From: Marichromatium bheemlicum | Lineage (GTDB): Bacteria; Pseudomonadota; Gammaproteobacteria; Chromatiales; Chromatiaceae | DNA: 62,188 nucleotides | Reading direction: 5' to 3' | Assembly (NCBI RefSeq): GCF_012276755.1 | Contig: NZ_JAAXKX010000019.1 | Coordinates: 1 to 62,188, forward strand | In this document: positions 19,221-27,765 of the stretch, in pieces | Numbering within the stretch: position 1 is the first letter of the stretch | How the letters are laid out: the number at the start of each line of letters is the position of its first letter | Made by a program: the position numbers and the translations under genes | Notes under the pieces: generated by a model | The model's input: only the letters and a program-made list of their open reading frames with translations | Databases searched by the model: none | Told to the model about the DNA's origin: nothing

Positions 19221-21470
19221 TCAGGACTCTGCGCTCAAGGCCTCGACCCGTTGGAAACCGCGCGGCAGCAACCGCCCACGACGCCCGCGATCACCGCGAT
19301 AGGCCTCAAGGTCACGCGCCTTGAGCGTCAGCTCGCGCTTGCCGGCGCGCACCCGCAATGCGCCCTCGGGCGCGACCACCGCCATCGCCACCATCAGCTC
19401 CTCGCGCGCAGCGGCGCGGGCGGTGGGGATGGCGATCAGCTTGTTGCCCTTGCCACGCGTCATCTCCGGCAGCTCGTCGAGGGGGAAGAGCAGCAGATGA
19501 CCGCTGCTGCTGGCCACCGCCACCAGCGCACCCTCGACCGCCGGGACCGCCACCGGGTCGAGCACCTCGGCGCCCTTGGGCAGGGTCAGCACCGCCTTAC
19601 CGCCCTTGGGCTTGGCCACCAGGTCGGCGGCACGCACGAGGAAGCCGTAGCCGGCGTCCGAGGCGAGCAGATAGCGCCCCTCGGCAGCGGCCAGCACCGC
19701 GACGAAACGCGCCCCGGTGGGCGGGTCGAAACGCCCGGTGAGCGGCTCGCCCTGGCCACGTGCCGAGGGCAGGGTATGGGCCTGCAGGCTGTAGCTGCGC
19801 CCACGCGAGTCGAGAAAGGCGACGGCCTGGTTGCTGCGCGCACGCGCCGCGGCGAGGAAGCGATCCCCCGAGCGATAGTTGAACCCGGCCGGGTCGACGT
19901 CGTGCCCCTTGGCCGCACGCGCCCAGCCCTTCTCCGAGAGCACCACGGTCACCGGCTCGCTCGGCGCCAGCTCGGTCTCGTCGATGGCGCTCGCCGCAGC
20001 GCGCTCGACCAGCGGCGAACGGCGCGCATCGCCGTAGCGCTCGGCATCGGCGGCAAACTCCGCAGCGAGCAGCCGGCGCAGCGCGGCGGGATCGTCGAGG
20101 GTGGCGCGCAACCGGTCGCGCTCGGCGCTCAACGTCTCCTGCTCGGCGCGGATCTTCATCTCCTCGAGTCGCGCGAGCTGGCGCAGCCGGGTGTTGAGGA
20201 TGTAGTCGGCCTGGGTCTCGGTGAGCGCGAAGCGCGCCATCAGCACCGCCTTGGGCTCGTCCTCGGTGCGGATGATGTGGATCACCTCGTCGAGGTTGAG
20301 GAAGGCGATCAGCAGCCCGTCGAGCAGGTGCAGACGCTCGAGCACCTTCTCGAGCCGGTGGCCGAGTCGACGGCGCACCGTCTCGGTGCGGAAAGCGAGC
20401 CACTCGACGAGGATCTCGCGCAGGTTCATCACCCGCGGGCGACCGTCGAGGGCGATCATGTTCATGTTGACGCGATAGCTGCGTTCGAGATCGGTGGTGG
20501 CGAACAGGTGCGACATCAGCCGCGCGACGTCGACCCGATTGGAGCGCGGCACGATCACCAGCCGCGTCGGGAACTCATGGTCGGACTCGTCGCGGAAGTC
20601 CTCGACCATCGGCAGCTTCTTGGCGTTGAACTGCTGGGCGATCTGCTCGAGCACGCGACTGCCCGAGACCAGGTGCGGCAGCGCGGTGATGACGATGTCG
20701 CCACGCTCGATCTCGTAACGGGCACGCAGCCGCACGCTGCCGCCACCGCTGTGGTAGAGCTTGCGCAGGTCGGCAGCGGGGGTGACGATCTCGGCCTCGG
20801 TGGGATAGTCGGGCGCGGGGACGAAGCGCATCAGCGCGTCGACATCGGCCTCGGGGTGCTCGAGCAGATGGGTACAGGCGTGCGCCAGCTCGCGCAGGTT
20901 GTGTGGCGGGATATCGGTGGCCATGCCTACCGCGATACCGGTGGCGCCGTTGAGCAGCAGGTTGGGCAGGCGTGCCGGCAACAGCCGCGGCTCATCGAGG
21001 GTGCCGTCGAAGTTCGGTTGCCAGTCGACCGTGCCCTCCCCGACCTCGTCGAGCAGCACCTCGGCGTAGGGGGCGAGACGCGACTCGGTGTAGCGCATCG
21101 CCGCGAACGACTTGGGATCATCGGGCGAGCCCCAGTTGCCCTGACCGTCGACCAGCGGGTAGCGGTAGGTGAAGGACTGCGCCATCAGCACCATCGCCTC
21201 GTAGCAGGCCGAGTCACCGTGGGGATGGAACTTGCCGAGCACGTCGCCGACGGTCCGCGCCGACTTCTTGAACTTCGCCGTCGCCGACAACCCCAGTTCC
21301 GACATCGCATAGAGGATGCGCCGCTGCACCGGCTTGAGACCGTCGCCGACATGGGGCAAGGCGCGATCGAGGATGACGTACATGGAATAATCCAGATACG
21401 CCTTCTCGGTAAAGGCCTTGAGTGGGCGCTGCTCCAGGCCCTCGGCGGAATAGCTGATGGTCTCGCTCAT
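19221..21470 (-). CDS. parC: DNA topoisomerase IV subunit A
   Basis: The DNA-cleaving subunit of topoisomerase IV (749 residues), which decatenates daughter chromosomes. The active-site Tyr is Tyr127 in AMRYTESRL. The quinolone-determining region reads [10 protein letters not shown] with Ser87 and Glu91, the susceptible-type residues. The usual [15 protein letters not shown] and [13 protein letters not shown] segments are intact, and a C-terminal DNA-wrapping domain follows. ATG 21470 gives the conserved start region; an in-frame extension upstream has no resemblance. The partner gene parE is not in the window. Confidence 0.96.
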   Translation of the reverse strand: MSETISYSAEGLEQRPLKAFTEKAYLDYSMYVILDRALPHVGDGLKPVQRRILYAMSELGLSATAKFKKSARTVGDVLGKFHPHGDSACYEAMVLMAQSFTYRYPLVDGQGNWGSPDDPKSFAAMRYTESRLAPYAEVLLDEVGEGTVDWQPNFDGTLDEPRLLPARLPNLLLNGATGIAVGMATDIPPHNLRELAHACTHLLEHPEADVDALMRFVPAPDYPTEAEIVTPAADLRKLYHSGGGSVRLRARYEIERGDIVITALPHLVSGSRVLEQIAQQFNAKKLPMVEDFRDESDHEFPTRLVIVPRSNRVDVARLMSHLFATTDLERSYRVNMNMIALDGRPRVMNLREILVEWLAFRTETVRRRLGHRLEKVLERLHLLDGLLIAFLNLDEVIHIIRTEDEPKAVLMARFALTETQADYILNTRLRQLARLEEMKIRAEQETLSAERDRLRATLDDPAALRRLLAAEFAADAERYGDARRSPLVERAAASAIDETELAPSEPVTVVLSEKGWARAAKGHDVDPAGFNYRSGDRFLAAARARSNQAVAFLDSRGRSYSLQAHTLPSARGQGEPLTGRFDPPTGARFVAVLAAAEGRYLLASDAGYGFLVRAADLVAKPKGGKAVLTLPKGAEVLDPVAVPAVEGALVAVASSSGHLLLFPLDELPEMTRGKGNKLIAIPTARAAAREELMVAMAVVAPEGALRVRAGKRELTLKARDLEAYRGDRGRRGRLLPRGFQRVEALSAES

Positions 21471-21554
21471 GGTTCTCGATACTTCGTGGGAGGTCGGCTC
21501 GCAGGGAAACCCATCATGATGCGCCAAGGCGGCCGTGAGGACAAACCAGGGCGC

Positions 21555-22835
21555 TCACCCACCGCGCGCCGCGCGCAGCGCCGCCAGCCGGGCCTCGCGG
21601 ATGCGCCCGGCGATCAGCTGCGGCGCCGGCGCGGCGCGGGCGATGGCGCCGACATCGAGCGCGGCCACCGCCGCCTGCAGCCGCCGCAACAGCGCCGCCT
21701 GCGGATAGTCGCGCTCGGCATAGCCGGTGCGGCCACGGAAATCGGCCTCACAGGCGACCAGCATCTGCTCGAAACGCTCGGGCCGACGCAGCGCGTCGGT
21801 ACGCTCGAGCAGGTCGAGCACAGTGGTGTCGCGCAGCTCCTCGACCTTGTGCACCAGGCCGTGATAACCCGCGGTGATCCGGGCCAGCTCACGACAGCGG
21901 TTGGGCACCCGGAAGCGGTCGCAGACCCCCTCGAGCAGCTCGACGCTACGCGCCTCGTGGCCCTTGTGGCTGGGCAGGATCTCCGCCGGCGTGGTGCCCT
22001 TGCCGAGGTCGTGACAGAGCGCGGCGAAGCGCACCTCGAGCAGCGGCGAGAGCCGCGCGGCCATGTCGAGCACCAGCATCACGTGCACCCCGGTATCGAC
22101 CTCGGGGTGCCACTTGAGCGGCTGCGCCACCCCCCACAGTCGGTCGAGCTCGGGCAGCAGTCGCGCCAACGCACCGCACTCGCGCAACACCTCGAAGAAG
22201 CGCGAGGGGCGGGTCTCGCAGAGCGCGCGCGAGAGTTCCTGCCACACCCGCTCGGGGACCAGGGCATCGACCTCACCGGCGGTGACCATCTCGCGCATCA
22301 GCGCCTGGGTCTCGGCGGCGACGGTGAAGCCGAGATCGGCAAAGCGCGCGGCGAAGCGCGCCAGACGGAGGATGCGCACCGGGTCCTCGGCGAAGGCTGG
22401 GGAGACGTGACGCAGCACCCGCGCCTCGAGATCAGCGAGCCCGCCATAGGGGTCGACGATGCGGCCCTCGGCGTCCTCGGCCAGGGCGTTGATGGTGAGA
22501 TCACGCCGCAACAGATCCTGCTCCAGGGTGACCTCGGGGTCGGCGTGCACGGCGAAGCCATGATAGCCAGGGGCGGTCTTACGCTCGGTGCGGGCGAGCG
22601 CGTACTCGTCCTTGGTGAGCGGATGCAGGAACACCGGGAAATCCTTGCCGACCTGCTGGAAACCGCGCGCGCGCAGGGTCGCAGCGTGCGCGCCCACCAC
22701 CACGTAGTCGTGCTCGTGCACCACCCGCCCGAGCAGCCGGTCGCGCACCGCGCCACCGACCAGATAGACGCGCAACCCCGCGGTGGCTGGATCGGATTGC
22801 AGGGTTGGGTTGGGAGTCGGGTCGTCCACGGGCAC
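21555..22835 (-). CDS. cca: CCA-adding tRNA nucleotidyltransferase with HD domain
   Basis: A 426-residue bacterial class II CCA enzyme, which adds or repairs the 3' CCA of tRNA without a template. The nucleotidyltransferase core has YLVGGAVRDRLLGR and the metal-binding EHD; family members usually read ERDW, here EHDY. GKDFPVFLHP, DEYALARTERK and RRDLTINALA follow. The C-terminal HD phosphohydrolase domain is intact (LCHDLGKG), as in gammaproteobacterial multifunctional Cca. It is upstream of parC by 84 bases and divergent from the DUF2939 gene. Since both tRNAs in this window encode CCA, its role here is probably repair. Confidence 0.95.
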   Translation of the reverse strand: MPVDDPTPNPTLQSDPATAGLRVYLVGGAVRDRLLGRVVHEHDYVVVGAHAATLRARGFQQVGKDFPVFLHPLTKDEYALARTERKTAPGYHGFAVHADPEVTLEQDLLRRDLTINALAEDAEGRIVDPYGGLADLEARVLRHVSPAFAEDPVRILRLARFAARFADLGFTVAAETQALMREMVTAGEVDALVPERVWQELSRALCETRPSRFFEVLRECGALARLLPELDRLWGVAQPLKWHPEVDTGVHVMLVLDMAARLSPLLEVRFAALCHDLGKGTTPAEILPSHKGHEARSVELLEGVCDRFRVPNRCRELARITAGYHGLVHKVEELRDTTVLDLLERTDALRRPERFEQMLVACEADFRGRTGYAERDYPQAALLRRLQAAVAALDVGAIARAAPAPQLIAGRIREARLAALRAARGG

Positions 22836-22935
22836 CTCGGGCTGATCTGGGATGGGTGATTATATCGGGGCGATGGTTGCGGTTAGAATGCCCCATCGGT
22901 TTGCGCCCTGCCCTGACGTGATTTGAGGAGCGATG

Positions 22936-23418
22936 ATGCGTTTTCTCGGCTATCTGATCCTACTCGCCCTGCTCGGCTACGGGCTGTGGCCCTACTATGC
23001 CGTCTACCAGCTCGATGACGCCATCAACCAGGAGGACACCACCGAGCTGGCGGCCTTGGTCGACCTGGCGGCAATCCGCGGCCACTATAAGGCACGCATC
23101 GCCGATGGCGTCGAGGGCGTACTGCCGGCCGGTGACGCCGATGGGGTAACGCACTGGTTACGCCAAAACATCGGCGAGATCGGCGACGTCGCCCTCGAGC
23201 AGGCCATCACCCTCCCCTGGGCACGGCAGGCGCTGCGCGAGGCGGTCGGGCGTGCCACCTCGCAGAACCCACCCTATCTGCTCGCCGCCATCGATTACGC
23301 CTTCTTCGAGTCCTACGACCGTTTCCTGGTACGCATCGGCGAACTCGGCAAGGCACCGACCCATGTGCGTCTCGAACTCGAGGGGCGCGAGTGGCGGATC
23401 ACCGACATCATCCGCTGA
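22936..23418 (+). CDS. DUF2939-type small anchored protein
   Basis: A 160-residue protein with one N-terminal membrane segment (RFLGYLILLALLGYGLWPYYAVYQL) and a soluble, probably periplasmic domain. The pattern of short helix, DDAINQEDTTELAALVDLAAIR and a C-terminal VRLELEGREWRITDI fits the DUF2939 family, whose function is unknown. GAGGAG lies 5 bases before ATG 22936, which decides that start over the ATG at 22933. It is divergent from cca and convergent with the Sia operon. Confidence 0.75.
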   Translation: MRFLGYLILLALLGYGLWPYYAVYQLDDAINQEDTTELAALVDLAAIRGHYKARIADGVEGVLPAGDADGVTHWLRQNIGEIGDVALEQAITLPWARQALREAVGRATSQNPPYLLAAIDYAFFESYDRFLVRIGELGKAPTHVRLELEGREWRITDIIR

Positions 23419-23436
23419 GAACCGGCGCGCGCCGAC

Positions 23437-25113
23437 TCAGCGCGGCTGGAAGCCGATCAGGGTCATGTCGTCGCGCCTGGGCTCGTCGCCACGATAGTCC
23501 TCGAGCAGCTGCTCGACGGCGGCGAGCTGCTCGGCCAGACCGAGTTCGGCGTGACGCTCGAGCCACTGCGCCAGACGCCGACGCCCGAGCAGACGCCGTG
23601 GCTGGCCGCCCATGTGATCGGAGATCCCATCGGTGAGCAGATAGAAGCGCGCCCCCGGCTCCACGGCGAGACGGTGCACCGGGATCTCGCCAGGCGACGG
23701 CAGGCTGCGATAACCGAGATGCGCCCGCGCCCCGCGCACCGTCTCGACCTGCCCGGCAGGGTCCATGCACAACAGCGGGATACCGGCCCCGGCGAAGCTC
23801 AGCTCGGCACGTGCCGGCTCCCAGATCACCACCGCCGCGTCCAGGCCGTCGTCGGACTCGGCCTCGGGGTGATCCTGACGCAACCGCGCCCGCACCACCC
23901 GATCGATCGCGTGCAGGATGCTCGCCGGATCGGCGGCAGCGTGACCGCGCAGAATGTCGGTCATCGCCGAGGCCAGTACCAGGGTGATGAAGGCGCCGGG
24001 CACGCCGTGCCCGGTACAGTCGGCGATCAGGATCAGATAACGCTCGTCGTCGAGCCGCTCCAGCCAGAACCAGTCGCCGCCGACCAGGTGCAGCGGCTCC
24101 CAGCACACCTGGATCTCGCGCACCCCGTCACCGAGAGCGCCCTTGTCGGGCAACATCGCCGTCTGGATGCGCCGCGCGTACTGGATGCTCTCGACCACCA
24201 TACGGTTGGCCTTGGCCAGTTCCCGGTGGGCCCGATCGAGTTCGCCGAAGGCCTGCTCAAGGGCGTCGCGTTGGCGTTCGAGTTCGGCGGTACGGGCCTG
24301 GACGCGCTGCTCGAGTTCATGGGTGAGCGCGGTCAACTCGGTCTGGGCCCGGTCGCGCTGGTCGAGCCCCCGCTGCGAGGCGGCGAACAGGTGCCCGAGG
24401 CGCGCGCGCAACAGCCCGAACTCGTCCCCGCGATGGTGACGCAGACGCGGCGGCGACCAGCCTCCCGGTCGTGCCGGATCGACCGCCGCGATGGCCCCGG
24501 CCAGGCGCACCAGCGGGCGGGTGATCATCAGATAGAAGAGCAACGCGACCAGCGCCGAGATCACCAGCGCGCGCGCCAGACCGAACAACGCATCGCGCAC
24601 CGCCTGGTCGAGGAAGCGCTGCGTCAACACCGCCGCCGAGAGCTCGATCTCGAGCGTGCCGACCGGCTCGGGCCTGGCCCCGGCGAAGCCGTAGTCGAGC
24701 ACCAGGTGTATCTGGGTGACATCGGCGAACAACCACGACCAGGCCAGGGCCAGCTCGCTGGCGGCTGGCTCGCGCACCCGTTCGGCCAGCACCCGGCCGA
24801 AGTTGTCACGCAGCTCGGCGCGACGCACCGAGGTCGAGGCGAAGAGACCGTCGACGAGCTGACGCCCGAGTTCGGGGTGGAGCTGATAGAGCGCCTCGGA
24901 GGCCGAGCCCTCGACCAGGGTCAGGGTCGCGCGCAAGTCGCGCTCGACATCGGCGCGCATCCCACGCCAGTCGAGAAAGAGTTCGAGCGCCCCGACCACC
25001 AACCCCAACAACAGCACCACCATCAGGGTGATGCCCGCCTGACGGAAGGTCAGCCCACGCCAGAACGGGATCTCGATACCGGACGACGAGGAGGATGACG
25101 ACTCCTGGCTCAC
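23437..25113 (-). CDS. SiaA-like membrane PP2C/SpoIIE phosphatase
   Basis: A 558-residue inner-membrane Ser/Thr phosphatase. A Ser-rich start, a membrane helix (about 25-50), a periplasmic region, a second helix (about 180-200), a HAMP domain and a coiled coil lead to a SpoIIE-type PP2C domain with metal-binding Asp in GGDWFWLE and IADCTGHGVPGAF. This architecture matches SiaA of Pseudomonas aeruginosa, which dephosphorylates SiaC in response to an outside signal. Its ATG overlaps the stop of the binding-protein gene by 4 bases. Here it is the last gene of the operon, whereas in Pseudomonas siaA is first. Substrate assignment to the SiaC-like protein is by context. Confidence 0.85.
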   Translation of the reverse strand: MSQESSSSSSSGIEIPFWRGLTFRQAGITLMVVLLLGLVVGALELFLDWRGMRADVERDLRATLTLVEGSASEALYQLHPELGRQLVDGLFASTSVRRAELRDNFGRVLAERVREPAASELALAWSWLFADVTQIHLVLDYGFAGARPEPVGTLEIELSAAVLTQRFLDQAVRDALFGLARALVISALVALLFYLMITRPLVRLAGAIAAVDPARPGGWSPPRLRHHRGDEFGLLRARLGHLFAASQRGLDQRDRAQTELTALTHELEQRVQARTAELERQRDALEQAFGELDRAHRELAKANRMVVESIQYARRIQTAMLPDKGALGDGVREIQVCWEPLHLVGGDWFWLERLDDERYLILIADCTGHGVPGAFITLVLASAMTDILRGHAAADPASILHAIDRVVRARLRQDHPEAESDDGLDAAVVIWEPARAELSFAGAGIPLLCMDPAGQVETVRGARAHLGYRSLPSPGEIPVHRLAVEPGARFYLLTDGISDHMGGQPRRLLGRRRLAQWLERHAELGLAEQLAAVEQLLEDYRGDEPRRDDMTLIGFQPR

Positions 25114-25883
25114 CGTCCCTCCCCGTGGCCCGTGACCGTATCGACACCATGACGGCGCTTGAGCGCCGCCACCTGCTCCACCTCACGCGCCAGCCAACGA
25201 TCGAAGCGCGCCAGCAACGCGGGATGCGCGCGGGTGGAGAGGCGGTAATCACCCCGCACCTGCGGCAACTCCGGATCGAAGACCAGTGCATCGGCACGCC
25301 CGAACGACTGGCGCGCCCGCTCGGCGGCGACGGCAACGTTGGCGTAGGCGGCATCGATCCGGCCACTGTGGAGTTGGTCGAGCAGTGCCGCGAAACCGGC
25401 GTTCTCACGCAACAGCGGTGCCCCGGTCTGCAGCCGCTCGCACCAGGCATAGGGGGTGAAGCCGACGACGATACCGAGTCGCCGCACCCGCTCGATCCCC
25501 TGCCCCAGGGACTCGGGCCGTACCAGGGTACCGTCGATGTAAGAGGCCACCGGGGCGCTGTAGTGGAACGATTGGCCGTTGCGTGCCTCGGTGCGCCAAC
25601 TCGGGTCGTCGGGATAGAGGAAATCGACCTCGCCACGCAACAGGCTGACGACCATCCGCGGCACCGGCAACGGCTTGTACTCGAACTCGATCCCGGCCGC
25701 GGCGGCAAAGGCGTCGAACAGCTCGCGGGCAAAGCCCTCGAAGCGCCCGGTGTGCGCGGCATAGTGCGGCAGATAGTCGATGTTCTCGACACCGATCACA
25801 TAGCGCTCCTCGGCGGCCTGAGCCAGACCAATGCAGAGCCCCAGCAGCAGTGCCGCCGAGCGAAGACGCAACGCGCGACTCAT
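25110..25883 (-). CDS. Periplasmic SBP_bac_3-type binding protein within the Sia operon
   Basis: A 257-residue extracellular solute-binding protein of the amino-acid (family 3) type with a signal peptide ending near AQA-AEE. Typical segments are FEGFARELFDAFAAAAG, PVPRMVVSLLRGEVDF and FAALLDQLHSGRIDAAYAN. No transporter permease or ATPase is nearby. It overlaps the SiaD-like gene by 4 bases at its start and the SiaA-like gene by 4 bases at its end, so it is translated within the Sia operon. The likely role, by inference, is ligand sensing for the membrane phosphatase rather than uptake. It is absent from the Pseudomonas siaABCD operon as I know it. Confidence 0.85.
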   Translation of the reverse strand: MSRALRLRSAALLLGLCIGLAQAAEERYVIGVENIDYLPHYAAHTGRFEGFARELFDAFAAAAGIEFEYKPLPVPRMVVSLLRGEVDFLYPDDPSWRTEARNGQSFHYSAPVASYIDGTLVRPESLGQGIERVRRLGIVVGFTPYAWCERLQTGAPLLRENAGFAALLDQLHSGRIDAAYANVAVAAERARQSFGRADALVFDPELPQVRGDYRLSTRAHPALLARFDRWLAREVEQVAALKRRHGVDTVTGHGEGR

Positions 25884-26719
25884 GGCGACTCCTGCCCGGT
25901 CGCCGGGGGGGGCTCGGTGGCCGCCTGCTCGACACGGTTACGGCCGTTGCGCTTGGCCACATAGAGGGCATGATCGGCCCGCGCGATCACCCGCTCCAAG
26001 GCCTCGCCGGGCACCGCCTCGGCGACCCCGATGCTGATGGTGACGCGTAACGGCTCGCCCTTCCACGCAGTCTCGGCATCGGCCACGCGCCCACGCAATC
26101 GCTCGGCGATCTCGGTGGCGGCCGCCAGAGCAGTCTCGGGGAGCACCGCCATGAACTCCTCGCCACCGAAACGCCCGGGGATGTCGTCCTCGCGCAACGC
26201 GCTGCGAAACAGGGTCCCGAAGTGTTCGAGCACGCGGTCACCGGCGGCGTGACCATGGGCGTCGTTGACGCGCTTGAAGTGATCGAGATCGAGCAGCAGG
26301 ACCGACAGCCCACGCCCATGACGACCCATGCGCTTGAGTTCGTGCTCGCCGAGTTCGAGGAGGTGGCGACGGGTGTGCAACCCGGTCAGCTCGTCGACCG
26401 AGGCGATCCGGCGCAGCTCCTGCTCGAGCTGCTCGCGTCGCTCGATCTCCTTGAGCAGGGCGGCGTTGAGGGCGTTGAGTTCACGTGTCTGCAGCGACAG
26501 GGTGCGATTGGCATCGTGCAGATCGAGCTGCATGCGATCGCTGATCCGCACCATGCGCCGCGACTCGTGATAACCGTCCTGATAGGCGCGGGCGAGCTGA
26601 CGCACCCCCGCGGCGACCTCGTCGAGCTGTTCGAGCATCTCCTCGGCACGGCGGATCACCGCTTGCTCATGGGCGTAGAGCGAGAATTCCTCGTCGGCAT
26701 CCGAGCTCATCGTCGCCAC
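25880..26719 (-). CDS. SiaD-like diguanylate cyclase
   Basis: A 279-residue soluble diguanylate cyclase. The N-terminal half (to about 110) is a long coiled coil, and the C-terminal GGDEF domain reads RFGGEEF with a classic inhibitory site REDD five residues before it, so product inhibition by cyclic di-GMP is likely. There are no membrane segments. SiaD of P. aeruginosa has the same plan and is switched on by unphosphorylated SiaC binding the helical region. The SiaC-like gene ends 3 bases upstream, supporting that pairing. ATG 26719 was used; a Met at codon 4 is also possible. Confidence 0.88.
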   Translation of the reverse strand: MATMSSDADEEFSLYAHEQAVIRRAEEMLEQLDEVAAGVRQLARAYQDGYHESRRMVRISDRMQLDLHDANRTLSLQTRELNALNAALLKEIERREQLEQELRRIASVDELTGLHTRRHLLELGEHELKRMGRHGRGLSVLLLDLDHFKRVNDAHGHAAGDRVLEHFGTLFRSALREDDIPGRFGGEEFMAVLPETALAAATEIAERLRGRVADAETAWKGEPLRVTISIGVAEAVPGEALERVIARADHALYVAKRNGRNRVEQAATEPPPATGQESP

Positions 26720-26722
26720 CGC

Positions 26723-27130
26723 TCAGTCGTCGTCGAACTCACAGAGTTCGAAGACGGCGTGCGCGAAGTCCTCGCTGAAGTCCTCGCCGAACTCTTGCAT
26801 GGTGTCGTCCTCGACATGGTAGTGCCAGCGGATGTGCACCCCGACCCCGGTGGCGGCAGCCGCCTCGAGACGCTGGAAGATGTTCATCAGGGCCTTGGCG
26901 CTACTGCTGTTGAAGTAGCTCATCCGCAGCTCGAATCGCACCGTCGCGTCAGGGGCGGCAACGGCGGCGGCGAGAAAGGTCTCGAGCGCCTGGATCACCG
27001 GGCCGTAGAAGGCCGCGGCATCCTCCGGGTAGGACTCGCCCTCGATGCGCAGGCGGCGATTGGTGAAATCGAACTCAAGCAGTGGCGAGCGTTCGGTCGG
27101 TGCGCGGTACAGCGTCTCCAACGTCTCCAT
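26723..27130 (-). CDS. SiaC-like regulator (DUF1987)
   Basis: A 135-residue DUF1987 protein, the family of SiaC. In P. aeruginosa SiaC is phosphorylated on a Thr by SiaB, dephosphorylated by SiaA, and activates SiaD when unphosphorylated. The conserved segment around the phosphosite is present as MSYFNSSSAKAL (residues 70-81). The acceptor Thr is replaced by Ser, probably Ser75. Gaps are 7 bases to the SiaB-like and 3 bases to the SiaD-like genes, consistent with a tight operon. The family assignment is good; the exact acceptor residue is an alignment by eye. Confidence 0.85.
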   Translation of the reverse strand: METLETLYRAPTERSPLLEFDFTNRRLRIEGESYPEDAAAFYGPVIQALETFLAAAVAAPDATVRFELRMSYFNSSSAKALMNIFQRLEAAAATGVGVHIRWHYHVEDDTMQEFGEDFSEDFAHAVFELCEFDDD

Positions 27131-27137
27131 CCTTCAC

Positions 27138-27692
27138 TCAGATATAGGCCTTGAGGCAAAAGAAGGAGCGATCCCCGGCGACCTCGACGAAGCCGAACTC
27201 GATGGGATCGGTCGAACGACGTGCGATCTCGATCAGACCGATATTGCCCCCCCGACTATCGTCCTCCACCGGCGCGCGTAACCGCTCGCGGTAATAGGAC
27301 TTGAGTGAGTCCTTATCCATCGACGCCAACCGCTCGAGCCGACGCTGCAACTCGGTGGCCTCGTCACGTCGCACCATGTTGCCACAGACGACGAAGAAAC
27401 GACCCTGTTCGCGGCCGACGACCACCATCCCGGAGCTGAGCTCGACCGGGCGACCGAGATCGCCTTCGACGCGATCGGCCGAGTAGCGAATGATATTCTG
27501 CACCTGTTCGACGAAGACCGAGAACACGCGCTTGATCACCCGCGAGTCGGCCTCCTCGAGGCTCATCTTCTGCTTGAGTGCCTCGCCGAGCGAGAACAGG
27601 ATGCCCTCGGAGAGATAGCCGGCGAAGGAGAACACCACCCCGTGCTCCTGCAATTGCCGATGGAAGGCGAAGTATTCCGTGGCGATCGACAT
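27138..27692 (-). CDS. SiaB-like protein kinase (DUF6272)
   Basis: A 184-residue protein of the SiaB type, a kinase with a histidine-kinase-like ATP fold. The ATPase-type N box appears as EQVQNIIRYSAD, and GGNIGLIEIARRS looks like the Gly-rich lid. It should phosphorylate the SiaC-like protein encoded next to it. It is the first gene of the five-gene operon, so its upstream gap (27693-27765) must hold the promoter unless transcription reads through from the O-antigen-ligase gene. That gap has a 12-base palindrome but no clear hexamers. Confidence 0.83.
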   Translation of the reverse strand: MSIATEYFAFHRQLQEHGVVFSFAGYLSEGILFSLGEALKQKMSLEEADSRVIKRVFSVFVEQVQNIIRYSADRVEGDLGRPVELSSGMVVVGREQGRFFVVCGNMVRRDEATELQRRLERLASMDKDSLKSYYRERLRAPVEDDSRGGNIGLIEIARRSTDPIEFGFVEVAGDRSFFCLKAYI

Positions 27693-27735
27693 GACCCGTG
27701 CGACTCATCGAAATGGGACTCAGCCGATTAGGGTA

Positions 27736-27758
27736 GAGGCTAGCCTCCTGCCAAGGCA
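27736..27758. promoter_or_regulatory. Adjacent palindromes upstream of the Sia operon
   Basis: GAGGCTAGCCTC (27736-27747) is a perfect 12-base palindrome and TGCCAAGGCA (27749-27758) a perfect 10-base one. They lie in the 73-base gap that should hold the Sia operon promoter. Operator or hairpin function is a guess. Confidence 0.3.
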
Positions 27759-27765
27759 AGCGTGA

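Noticed and set aside
19251-22859. A 1202-codon plus-strand frame across parC and cca
   Set aside because: It spans two unrelated genes and the gap between them, with composition typical of a shadow frame.
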